From Chthonomonas sp035294165 (GTDB lineage Bacteria > Armatimonadota > Chthonomonadetes > Chthonomonadales > Chthonomonadaceae), in contig NZ_DATGLN010000161.1 in NCBI RefSeq assembly GCF_035294165.1, forward strand, positions 18,081-82,080: DNA of 64,000 bases. The letters run 5' to 3'. Made by a program: the position numbers and the translations under genes. Positions 52,501 through 60,181 of this stretch are shown here, in pieces. The first letter of the stretch is position 1. Every line of letters starts with the position of its first letter. Below the pieces are notes generated by a model, which ran no database searches, was not told the DNA's origin, and was given only the letters and a program-made list of their open reading frames with translations.

Positions 52501-52836
52501 CTCCTCATCTATCAGAAAGAGGCCTTTGAGGAGTTCGAGCGCATGCAGCAGGCTATTCAAGACGACATCGTGCGCAACATCCTCCGTATCCAAGTGGTCG
52601 TCGAGCCACAACAGCCTACTTTCGCCCCCGTCGTCCCCATTATCCCGCTGCCGGAAGAGCTTCCGAAGCCTAAATATAGCGGCATCACCAACATCGCAGA
52701 AAACGCGACAGCCCGAAATGGTAATCTCCTCGCCACGAAAGACACTCCGCCACCGGGCTGGAAAGGTGGGCGTAACGATCCTTGCTGGTGCGGAAGCGGC
52801 CTAAAATACAAAAAATGCCACGGTAAAAACGCCTAG
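49540..52836 (+). CDS. secA: Preprotein translocase ATPase SecA, with large insertions
   Basis: The motor of Sec-dependent export. Walker A is [14 protein letters not shown] and Walker B/DEAD-like [20 protein letters not shown]. The second nucleotide domain ends in [19 protein letters not shown]. The C-terminus carries the zinc SEC-C motif [15 protein letters not shown]. At 1098 residues it is ~200 longer than E. coli SecA. Extra segments are visible after GIIQGQSPE (acidic, ~25 residues), between [10 protein letters not shown] and [10 protein letters not shown] (~90 residues) and after LLGGKHIHQ (~55 residues). All catalytic motifs look intact. Confidence 0.97.
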   Translation: [1098 protein letters not shown]

Positions 52837-52848
52837 GAGGTAAACAAG

Positions 52849-53373
52849 ATGAGTGCAGAAGCAATGCCCCAACCACTACAGACCGGTGATAAGATCATAG
52901 ATTTCGAGCTGCCAGATGCCCACGGACGACTCTACTCCACCGCAGAGCTAAGAAAGCAAGGGCTTCTGCTCCTCTTTATCTTTAAAGTTGGTTGCGGCAC
53001 CTGCAAATACTCGGCCCCTTTCATTCAGCGACTGCATCGCCAGTACGCCGAAGGCTCCGATGGGAAATTCACCGTCCTCGGTGTTTCCCAAGACGATGCG
53101 CCGGCCACCGAAGCCTTTGCTAAGGAGCATGGCGATCTCACTTTTCCAATCGTCCTCGACAGCAACCTCGATGTTGCCGAGTGGTATAACCTTATCGGAG
53201 TGCCAAACCTCTATCTTTTAGGCCCCGAAGAAACCATCCTTTATGCAATTCCCGGCCATTTCAACCAGGCCGGTTTTAATGAGCTTGCAAAACGCGCCGC
53301 CGAAGCGACAAATAAGCCCTACACGCCCATTGTCCTTCCAGAAGATGATGCCCCCTCCATAAAACCTGGCTGA
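52849..53373 (+). CDS. Redoxin (AhpC/TSA or TlpA-like) family protein
   Basis: The 174-residue thioredoxin-fold protein has no signal peptide. The active-site motif is CGTC in FKVGCGTCKYSAPF, with the peroxiredoxin-like LPDAHGRLYSTAELRKQG opening and the cis-proline segment GVPNLYLLG. It may reduce peroxides or disulfides in the cytoplasm. It lies 12 bases behind secA with a ribosome site AGGAGGT and is probably in the secA unit, which ends at the hairpin 53428-53463. Confidence 0.85.
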   Translation: MSAEAMPQPLQTGDKIIDFELPDAHGRLYSTAELRKQGLLLLFIFKVGCGTCKYSAPFIQRLHRQYAEGSDGKFTVLGVSQDDAPATEAFAKEHGDLTFPIVLDSNLDVAEWYNLIGVPNLYLLGPEETILYAIPGHFNQAGFNELAKRAAEATNKPYTPIVLPEDDAPSIKPG

Positions 53374-53427
53374 GGCTCCAAGCGCCGCCCTAGGTCTGGG
53401 GCGTAGATTATCTTCTATCCCTCTTGC

Positions 53428-53463
53428 AGAACACAGGAACTTTTAAGCGAGTTCCTGTGTTCT
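53428..53463 (+). terminator. 14-bp hairpin ending the secA unit
   Basis: AGAACACAGGAACT (53428-53441) pairs perfectly with 53450-53463 around an 8-base loop. The following bases TGTGTTATAAA have few T, so termination may be imperfect. Confidence 0.6.
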
Positions 53464-53557
53464 TGTGTTATAAATATGCCGCTATCATAGGGGTGGCTAT
53501 GTTCGCTTTTCACTAGTCCTCCCACTCTGCCGATGTGTATTCAAAGGAGAAGATACT

Positions 53558-56500
53558 ATGCGCCAACTTCGTGATCGCGTCTGCTCATGCTGTACCGCCG
53601 TCATCGGCCTCGTCATCAGTCTAGTCTTTGCCCTTCCCGCGTCCGCCCAGGTATCTGTACTTACTCAACACAACGATATCTATCGTTCTGGCACAAATCT
53701 AAACGAGACCATTCTCAATACCTCAAACGTAAACGTCCACAAATTTGGTAAGCTCTTCACGCGTCATGTGGATGCAGAAATATATGCCCAACCCCTCTAT
53801 GTACCCCATCTGCTCATCCCAGGAAAAGGCATCCACAACGTCGTTTTCGTTGCAACGATGAATAATAGCGTCTATGCCTTCGATGCAGACGACCCCAACC
53901 AATCGGCATCGCTTTGGCAAGACAATTTTGGCCCACCCGTCCCCGCTTCCGATGTACAGTGCTGTTGTACCGATATCTCCGTCCGCGTTGGCATCCTCAG
54001 CACACCCGTCATCAATCCGAATACCAATCTCATGTACCTAGTTAGCCGCAACAAAAACCCGGATGGCACCTATCACCAATGGCTGCACGCTCTTGACATT
54101 ACCACCGGTCAAGAACGCCTGAACGGGCCCGTCGAAATCAAGGCTTCCTATGGCAACCTAACCTTCGATCCAAAGATTCAAAACCAACGTCCGGCCCTCC
54201 TCCTCTATCGTGGTGCCGTCTACATTTCATGGGCGTCTCACAACGATTGCGGCCCCTACCACGGCTGGATCGTCGCTTACGATGCATCGAATCTGCATCA
54301 AATCGCTACCTACTGCGATACGCTAAACGGTACAGAAGGAGGTATATGGCAATCCGGTCAGGGACCTACTGTTGGTCAGGATGGCAATATCTATATCATG
54401 ACGGGCAACGGCACCTTCGATGCCAACACGGGTGGCCCCGACCTAGGCTGCAGCTTCATTAAGCTTAGTCCTGCCATCCCAAATCAGGGTGGCCTCAAAG
54501 TACTCGACTGGTTTACTCCCTACAATGTAGATAGTCTTAACGCCGCCGATCTCGATCTCGGCTCTTCCGGTGTACTCGTTATCCCCGGCACCCCTTACAT
54601 TCTCGGCGGAGGAAAACAGGGCGTCTTCTACCTCCTAAATATCCATAACCTCGGTCACTTCAACCCAAGCGGGGATACCCAAATCGTGCAGAGTTTTCAG
54701 GCCGGCAATGGGCACATACACGGCTCACCCGTCTACTACAATAGCCCGGTGAACGGCCCGTGCATCTATGTCTGGTCAGAAGAGGACTACTTGAAAGTCT
54801 TTGCCTTCAAAGGCACATACTTCAATGCAACCCCTATCGCCTATAGCCCTAACCGCGTGCCAGATGGTATGCCCGGAGCCATGCTCTCTATCTCGGCAAA
54901 CGGGCAAAAACCGGGTACAGCGATCATTTGGGCATCTCACCCTTATCAAGGTAACGCCAATAATGCCGTGGTGCCTGGCATCCTTCAAGCTTTCGATGCC
55001 AACAGCATTTCGGTGGATAACCAAGGTATCCCCCGTCTTAAAGAGCTATGGAACAGCAGAATGAACGCCAATCGCGATGATATCGGCAAATTTGCTAAGT
55101 TCTGTTGTCCTACCATCGCTAACGGCAAAGTCTATATGGCCAGCTTCGGTGCACCGAACGATCCCATTGGAGCAGGACAACTTGTTGTCTATGGCCTTCT
55201 CGACTCCGTTCGTCCTACCGCCCCCTCCTCCCTAACTGCTTCTGTGGGCGATCAACAACTCGCCCTCTCTTGGACCCCCGTCTCCAATGCAGATAGCTAT
55301 AATATTTATCGAGGCACGGCACCAGGGCAGGAAACACTCTACAAGCAAAATGTCACTCAAAACTATTTCACCGATATCGGGCTTCAAGACGGTATAGTCT
55401 ACTACTATCGTGTCACTGCACAGAATAACGGTGGCGAAAGCCCTCCTTCCAACGAAGTGGCTGCCAGCCCGCAGCTAGGCCATGGCGGTACCAAAACACT
55501 CTCTCCTATCGCCGATGCCTATACGTGTGCAGGCATCTACGCAAATCAGAATTTTGGCGCAGCTCAAAATTTGAAAGTTAGCAACGACTCTCCAAACGAT
55601 ACCTGCTATACTTTCCTCAAATTCGATCTCTCTGGTCTATCCACACCTCTGAGCGGCGCCTTACTTACTCTCTTTGGTTCCAGCCAAAACGGTAAGGCAA
55701 CTCTTGTAACCGCACGAGTCCTCTCGAGCAACACATGGGGTGAGCGAACAATAACCTGGAATAATATGCCGTCGCTTCTCTATCCTTTTGCCAATGCGCG
55801 AATCTGGCCGAAAGACCAATACTGTCACTGGGATGTTAGCCCCTACTTCTTAAAACAGGTGGCTGCCAACATTAAACAGTTTTCCGTAGCTCTCACCCCC
55901 TATCGCGGTCTAACAGATGTCATGGCGAATTTCTACTCCCGCGAGGCTGGGGTCAACCCGCCGTTCCTTACCGTCTGTAGCCCAGGAGGCCCTCCCGCGG
56001 CACCTACCGAGTTGGCAGCCAATGCCGACATCCTGAAGGTCAGCCTCCAATGGGACTCCATCGGGGGAGCCTCTAGCTACAGCATCTATCGCGCTACCGC
56101 CTCAGGTGCCGAAACTCTCTACCAAACCGGCCTCACCTCCACCACTTTCTCCGATACAAATGTACAGGCAAATATAACCTACTACTATCGAGTTGCCGCC
56201 GTCAACAGTTTTGGTCAAAGCGCGCTCTCAAATGAGGCGAGCGCAAGCCCGCTTCCCAAAATACTTCCGGACTATCCCACCGGCTTTAGCAGCGCAGGCA
56301 ACATCGTTCTGAATGGTGGCGCCACCTTTGATGACACCCGTCTGCAACTCACCAACAGCGCAACCTACTTTGAAGCGAGCAGCGCTTTCTTTAAATATCT
56401 GGTGGACGTACGGAAGTTTCATAATCACTTCACTTTCCAAATTCAGAACGCCCAAGCCGACGGTTTCACCTTCACCATTCAAAGCGATGGGCCGACGGCT

Positions 56501-56890
56501 ATAGGTCTTGCCGGTGGATCTCTGGGCTATGAAGGCATTAACAACAGCGTGGCTATAAAGTTCGATCTCTACAATAATAGCGGAGAAGGTACCGACTCTA
56601 CAGGCCTTTATACGAATGGAGCACCTCCTACCGTACCTGCTATTGACCTCACCAATACCGGCATCGATCTCCATAGCGGCCATATCTTTGCCGTAGATAT
56701 GGTTTACGATGGCATCACGCTCCAAGTCACCATACGCGATACCCAAACCTCTGCCACTGCCACACAGTCCTATCAAATAGATATACCTAACACCATCGGA
56801 AGCCCCATTGGCTATGTGGGCTTTACCGGAGGAACGGGTGGGCTTACTGCCACTCAAGAGATACTTACATGGACATATACCGTGCCATAA
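53558..56890 (+). CDS. Large secreted quinoprotein-like beta-propeller with FN3 and L-type lectin domains
   Basis: The 1110-residue protein has a signal peptide (VIGLVISLVFALPASA). Residues ~35-555 form a PQQ-enzyme-like propeller of the QHNDIYRSGTNLNE family. It has W/G-rich blades and an unusual C135-C136-C137 in DVQCCCTDIS, near the place where PQQ alcohol dehydrogenases have a vicinal Cys-Cys disulfide. Then follow an FN3 domain (~556-645), a DNRLRE-type beta domain (~648-810), a second FN3 (~815-905) and a lectin-like sandwich (~910-1110, GFTFTIQ, GYVGFTGGTGG). The ATG has a good ribosome site AAAGGAG. The pqqA start is only 38 bases beyond the stop, so this gene may head the PQQ operon and may use PQQ; the latter is inference. 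Confidence 0.8.
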   Translation: MRQLRDRVCSCCTAVIGLVISLVFALPASAQVSVLTQHNDIYRSGTNLNETILNTSNVNVHKFGKLFTRHVDAEIYAQPLYVPHLLIPGKGIHNVVFVATMNNSVYAFDADDPNQSASLWQDNFGPPVPASDVQCCCTDISVRVGILSTPVINPNTNLMYLVSRNKNPDGTYHQWLHALDITTGQERLNGPVEIKASYGNLTFDPKIQNQRPALLLYRGAVYISWASHNDCGPYHGWIVAYDASNLHQIATYCDTLNGTEGGIWQSGQGPTVGQDGNIYIMTGNGTFDANTGGPDLGCSFIKLSPAIPNQGGLKVLDWFTPYNVDSLNAADLDLGSSGVLVIPGTPYILGGGKQGVFYLLNIHNLGHFNPSGDTQIVQSFQAGNGHIHGSPVYYNSPVNGPCIYVWSEEDYLKVFAFKGTYFNATPIAYSPNRVPDGMPGAMLSISANGQKPGTAIIWASHPYQGNANNAVVPGILQAFDANSISVDNQGIPRLKELWNSRMNANRDDIGKFAKFCCPTIANGKVYMASFGAPNDPIGAGQLVVYGLLDSVRPTAPSSLTASVGDQQLALSWTPVSNADSYNIYRGTAPGQETLYKQNVTQNYFTDIGLQDGIVYYYRVTAQNNGGESPPSNEVAASPQLGHGGTKTLSPIADAYTCAGIYANQNFGAAQNLKVSNDSPNDTCYTFLKFDLSGLSTPLSGALLTLFGSSQNGKATLVTARVLSSNTWGERTITWNNMPSLLYPFANARIWPKDQYCHWDVSPYFLKQVAANIKQFSVALTPYRGLTDVMANFYSREAGVNPPFLTVCSPGGPPAAPTELAANADILKVSLQWDSIGGASSYSIYRATASGAETLYQTGLTSTTFSDTNVQANITYYYRVAAVNSFGQSALSNEASASPLPKILPDYPTGFSSAGNIVLNGGATFDDTRLQLTNSATYFEASSAFFKYLVDVRKFHNHFTFQIQNAQADGFTFTIQSDGPTAIGLAGGSLGYEGINNSVAIKFDLYNNSGEGTDSTGLYTNGAPPTVPAIDLTNTGIDLHSGHIFAVDMVYDGITLQVTIRDTQTSATATQSYQIDIPNTIGSPIGYVGFTGGTGGLTATQEILTWTYTVP

Positions 56891-56928
56891 ATGCCGAATC
56901 CATAGTTCCTTAAGGAGGTGAATGAGAG

Positions 56929-57012
56929 ATGCAAGAGTGGACGACACCGGATTTCGAGGAGATCAGCGTCAACGCGGAGTGCTCTGCCTACGTACTATGT
57001 GAAGAGGACTAG
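56929..57012 (+). CDS. pqqA: PQQ precursor peptide PqqA
   Basis: A 27-codon gene: MQEWTTPDFEEISVNAEC then SAYVLCEED. It has the ribosome site AAGGAGGTG eight bases before the ATG. The canonical cross-linking pair is present with correct spacing, E17 and Y21 (E-x3-Y), and the N-terminus MQEWTTPDF resembles the usual MxWxxPxF leader. The downstream order pqqBCDE confirms the call. In the pathway PqqE links Glu to Tyr on PqqD-bound PqqA. Two cysteines, C18 and C24, are not usual in PqqA as I recall it. Confidence 0.9.
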   Translation: MQEWTTPDFEEISVNAECSAYVLCEED

Positions 57013-57029
57013 CGTGTTGTCATAGATAA

Positions 57030-57064
57030 GGAAGCGATAGAACTTATAGGCAACTATCGCTTCC
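57030..57064 (+). promoter_or_regulatory. Hairpin between pqqA and pqqB, possible partial terminator or mRNA stabiliser
   Basis: GGAAGCGATA (57030-57039) pairs perfectly with TATCGCTTCC (57055-57064), a 10-bp stem with a 15-base loop. No T-run follows (CCCTAAAT). In other bacteria a structure after pqqA keeps the precursor message in excess over pqqBCDE; the same role is inferred here. Confidence 0.6.
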
Positions 57065-57095
57065 CCCTAAATCATTCTCACCTTGTAGCAAAACT

Positions 57096-58010
57096 ATGCA
57101 TGTACGACTGTTAGGAACCGCTGCTGGCGGCGGCTTCCCGCAATGGAATTGTGCCTGCCCTTACTGCTCTAAGACACGTTCCGAGCCAAACACCGCCAAG
57201 CCACGCACACAATCTTCGGTGGCTGTGAGCGCTGATGGAGAGAACTGGTTTCTCTTGAATGCTTCGCCAGACATCACACGCCAGATCGAAGCCTTTCCTA
57301 AGCTTCACCCCCATCCGGCGAGGCATACCCCCATTCAAGGGGTTTTGATCACGAACGCCGATCTCGACCACACCCTTGGTCTCTTCCTACTGCGAGAACA
57401 CTCTCCGATGGTTCTCTATACCACCCCAACCACGCGCCAGACACTAACCGAAGGCCTTGGCCTTGAACGCATTCTTAGTCCCTACACCCAGCTCTTATGG
57501 CGTCTCCTTCCTCATACCCCTCAACCGCTTTCATTGGTCAACAAGTCGCCATCCGGTCTTCTGATCCAGGCCATCCACCTACCTGGAAATCCCCCTCGCT
57601 ATTGGCATAAAGTAAGCAAGGTTTCAGTAGGGCACACTGTAGGCCTCTCTCTAACCGATGTTCAAACCGGTGGACGCCTTCTCTATCTCCCCGACCTCCC
57701 GTACTGGCCGGGCTCGTTAACGGCAGAATGTGCCCATTGCGACCTCCTCCTTGTAGATGGAACCTTCTGGGACGAACAAGAGATGATCGCCTTAGGCTTT
57801 AGTACCCGAACTGCAACCCAAATCGGCCATCTTCCCATTTCCGGCCCTAGGGGTAGCCTTTCCCGTCTCATGGAGCTTCAAACGCGTTATAAGGTCTACG
57901 TGCACATCAATAACACAAATCCCATTCTTATCCCCAGATCCAAGCAACGCCAACTTGTGGAATCGGCCGGATGTCTGGTTGGAGAAGATGGCATGGAGTT
58001 CATTCTCTGA
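57096..58010 (+). CDS. pqqB: PQQ biosynthesis protein PqqB
   Basis: A metallo-beta-lactamase-fold oxygenase-like enzyme that hydroxylates the cross-linked Glu-Tyr intermediate. The 304 residues open with RLLGTAAGGGFPQWNCACPYC. The metal ligands appear as NADLDHTLGLFL, which replaces the usual HxHxDH, and in later segments INNTNPI and GHLPISG. The length is normal. The gene follows pqqA by 84 bases with the hairpin between. Confidence 0.94.
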   Translation: MHVRLLGTAAGGGFPQWNCACPYCSKTRSEPNTAKPRTQSSVAVSADGENWFLLNASPDITRQIEAFPKLHPHPARHTPIQGVLITNADLDHTLGLFLLREHSPMVLYTTPTTRQTLTEGLGLERILSPYTQLLWRLLPHTPQPLSLVNKSPSGLLIQAIHLPGNPPRYWHKVSKVSVGHTVGLSLTDVQTGGRLLYLPDLPYWPGSLTAECAHCDLLLVDGTFWDEQEMIALGFSTRTATQIGHLPISGPRGSLSRLMELQTRYKVYVHINNTNPILIPRSKQRQLVESAGCLVGEDGMEFIL

Positions 58011-58027
58011 AGACGAAGGAACAAAAT

Positions 58028-58765
58028 ATGATGACAGAAATTTGGAACAGAGACACTTTTCTACAGCGCTTACGCGAGATCGGTAAGGGCCGTTACCACC
58101 ATCTCCATCCTTTCCATATGGCTATGAACGCCGGCCAACTCTCTCCAAGTCAGATTCGTGGCTGGATAGCCAACCGCTTCTACTATCAGCAGAATATCCC
58201 GATCAAAGATGCTGCCATTCTCTCCAATTGTCCAAGGCCAGAAATCCGTCGCATCTGGATTCATCGTATTTTGGACCATGATGGTCAAACCGAAGGGGAA
58301 GGTGGCATTGAAGCATGGCTTCGATTGGGAGAAGCTGCCGGTCTATCGCGGGATGATCTCTGGAGCCATCGCTACCTCCTGCCAGGAGTGCGATTTGCCG
58401 TAGATGCCTACGTCAACTTCTGTCGCACCCAGCCCTGGCCAATTGCGGTGGCCTCCTCCCTCACGGAGCTTTTCGCCCCCGACCTCATGCAAGAGCGACT
58501 CGTAGCCTTTGAGAAACACTATACCTGGATCGCCCCTGATGGACTAGAGTATTTCCGAGCGCGGCTCACGCAAGCTCGGCGCGATTCACGTGAAGGCCTC
58601 GAGCTAACGCTTACCCACTGCAACACTCATGAACTGCAGAAAAAAGCCGTTGAGGCCCTCGCCTTTAAATGTGACCTTTTGTGGGCCATGTTAGACGCCA
58701 TTCAACTCGCGTACGGTGGTGCAATGAAATCGCAAGGAGAGGAAAAACGAAGTGATACCCTGTAA
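58028..58765 (+). CDS. pqqC: Pyrroloquinoline-quinone synthase PqqC
   Basis: The cofactorless oxidase that closes the ring and oxidises AHQQ to PQQ in the last step. I place the start at ATG 58028, behind GAAGGAACAAAAT; the frame extends 19 codons upstream into pqqB. The 245 residues have the seven-helix-bundle signatures YHHLHPFHMAMNAG, WIANRFYYQQNIPIKDAAI, RIWIHRILDHDG and ELFAPDLMQERL. The 3' end overlaps pqqD by 14 bases. Confidence 0.95.
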   Translation: MMTEIWNRDTFLQRLREIGKGRYHHLHPFHMAMNAGQLSPSQIRGWIANRFYYQQNIPIKDAAILSNCPRPEIRRIWIHRILDHDGQTEGEGGIEAWLRLGEAAGLSRDDLWSHRYLLPGVRFAVDAYVNFCRTQPWPIAVASSLTELFAPDLMQERLVAFEKHYTWIAPDGLEYFRARLTQARRDSREGLELTLTHCNTHELQKKAVEALAFKCDLLWAMLDAIQLAYGGAMKSQGEEKRSDTL

Positions 58766-59075
58766 CTCATTACCACCGAATGTCATTCCTAAACTTGCCC
58801 CTTATGCCCGCCTCCAACAAGATCGGGTAACGGGGAAGATGGCTCTCGTCTACCCGGAAGGCGTGCTTCTTTTAAACGACACCGGGGCGGCCATTCTCAG
58901 GCTCTGCGATGGCCATACTGACCTCGCCACGATCTGCTCACAACTCGGTGAACAGTACTCCGTATCGGCCGATAACCTTCTCGCGGATGTACAGACCTAT
59001 CTTCATCGCCTTTATCAGCGAAACCTTATTCGCTTCGACGGCGAACCACCATCATGCGATCAAAAGCGACCATGA
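58752..59075 (+). CDS. pqqD: PQQ peptide chaperone PqqD
   Basis: It binds PqqA and presents it to PqqE. The start is GTG at 58752 after AAGGAGAGG. The 107 residues hold the RRE-type fold with KLAPYARLQQDRVTGKMALV, YPEGVLLLNDTGAAILRLCD and TDLATICSQLGEQY. It is slightly longer than the usual ~92. It overlaps pqqC by 14 bases and pqqE by 22 bases, which points to strict translational coupling. Confidence 0.94.
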   Translation: MIPCNSLPPNVIPKLAPYARLQQDRVTGKMALVYPEGVLLLNDTGAAILRLCDGHTDLATICSQLGEQYSVSADNLLADVQTYLHRLYQRNLIRFDGEPPSCDQKRP

Positions 59076-60166
59076 TCCCCCGTCCCTTTGGCCTTCTAGC
59101 CGAACTCACCTACCGGTGTCCGCTCCACTGCCCTTACTGCTCTAATCCGGTACGCTATCCTACCGCACAACCGGAGCTAGACACAGACGAGTGGATACGT
59201 GTCTTCCAACAGGCAGCCGATCTGGGTGTTCTGCACGCCCTCCTCTCTGGAGGGGAACCTCTACAGCGCAAAGACATCGGCACGCTGATTGCGGCAGCCC
59301 ATGATGCCGGTCTCTACACCAATCTCATCACCAGTGGAGTAGGCCTGACTCCTTCCAGTGCAAAGCGACTTAAATTGGCCGGGCTTGATAACGTTCAAAT
59401 TAGCTTTCAGGCCGACGATCCGGTTCTCGCCAACAGCATCGCCGGCACCAATGCCTTCCGTTTAAAACTCCTGGCCGTTCGAGCCGTTCAAGAAATAGAC
59501 CTTCCCCTAACCCTGAATGTGGTGCTTCACCGTTTTAACATCCATCGCATCCCCCAAATCATCGAATTTGCGGTTAGCCTCCAGGCCAAACGCTTAGAGC
59601 TGGCGAATACCCAATACTACGGCTGGGCTTTCAAAAATAGGAAAGCTCTGTTGCCGTCCTTTCAACAGATCGAGGTTGCCGCTCAAGTGGTGGCAGAAGC
59701 ACGAAAAACCTACCAAAACCGCATCGAGATACTCTACGTTCTTTCTGACTACTATAGCCCACGTCCAAAACCCTGTATGAACGGCTGGGGACGGCGTTAT
59801 ATCTGCGTAAATCCCATTGGCGATGTCCTCCCATGCCCTACCGCCTATGAAATACCTAATCTAACCTTTGATAATGTGCGAGCGCATTCCCTCCAATGGA
59901 TATGGGAACACTCCGAGGCATTCAACTGCTTCCGAGGCACTGAATGGATGCAAGAGCCGTGCTGTAGCTGCCCCTACAAAGAAATAGACTTCGGTGGTTG
60001 TCGCTGTCAAGCAGCCCTGCTAACAGGCGATCCTTCGGTAACCGATCCCGTCTGCGAACTTTCTCCCCATCATCCGCTTCTTGAACAGCAGTTGCAAGTC
60101 TCAACTCCCCCGCTATCGCCGATGGAAGAAATGAAGGATAAAATGAGTTATCGCGTCTACCCCTAG
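59054..60166 (+). CDS. pqqE: PqqA peptide cyclase PqqE (radical SAM/SPASM)
   Basis: It forms the Glu-Tyr carbon-carbon bond in PqqA. The 370 residues start at ATG 59054, or ATG 59072 six codons in. The radical SAM cluster cysteines are in YRCPLHCPYC (C-x3-C-x2-C). GGEPLQRKD is the SAM-binding loop. The C-terminal SPASM cysteines appear in the RYICVNPIGDVLPCPTAYE, EPCCSCPYKE and GGCRCQAALLTGD segments. No PqqF/G-type protease gene is in the window. Confidence 0.95.
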   Translation: MRSKATMIPRPFGLLAELTYRCPLHCPYCSNPVRYPTAQPELDTDEWIRVFQQAADLGVLHALLSGGEPLQRKDIGTLIAAAHDAGLYTNLITSGVGLTPSSAKRLKLAGLDNVQISFQADDPVLANSIAGTNAFRLKLLAVRAVQEIDLPLTLNVVLHRFNIHRIPQIIEFAVSLQAKRLELANTQYYGWAFKNRKALLPSFQQIEVAAQVVAEARKTYQNRIEILYVLSDYYSPRPKPCMNGWGRRYICVNPIGDVLPCPTAYEIPNLTFDNVRAHSLQWIWEHSEAFNCFRGTEWMQEPCCSCPYKEIDFGGCRCQAALLTGDPSVTDPVCELSPHHPLLEQQLQVSTPPLSPMEEMKDKMSYRVYP

Positions 60167-60181
60167 TCTAGAGAGGAGCCT

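Noticed and set aside
56228..56947. 239-codon minus-strand frame across the end of the propeller-lectin gene and pqqA
   Set aside because: Antisense to the lectin domain and to pqqA, both of which have clear family content and ribosome sites.
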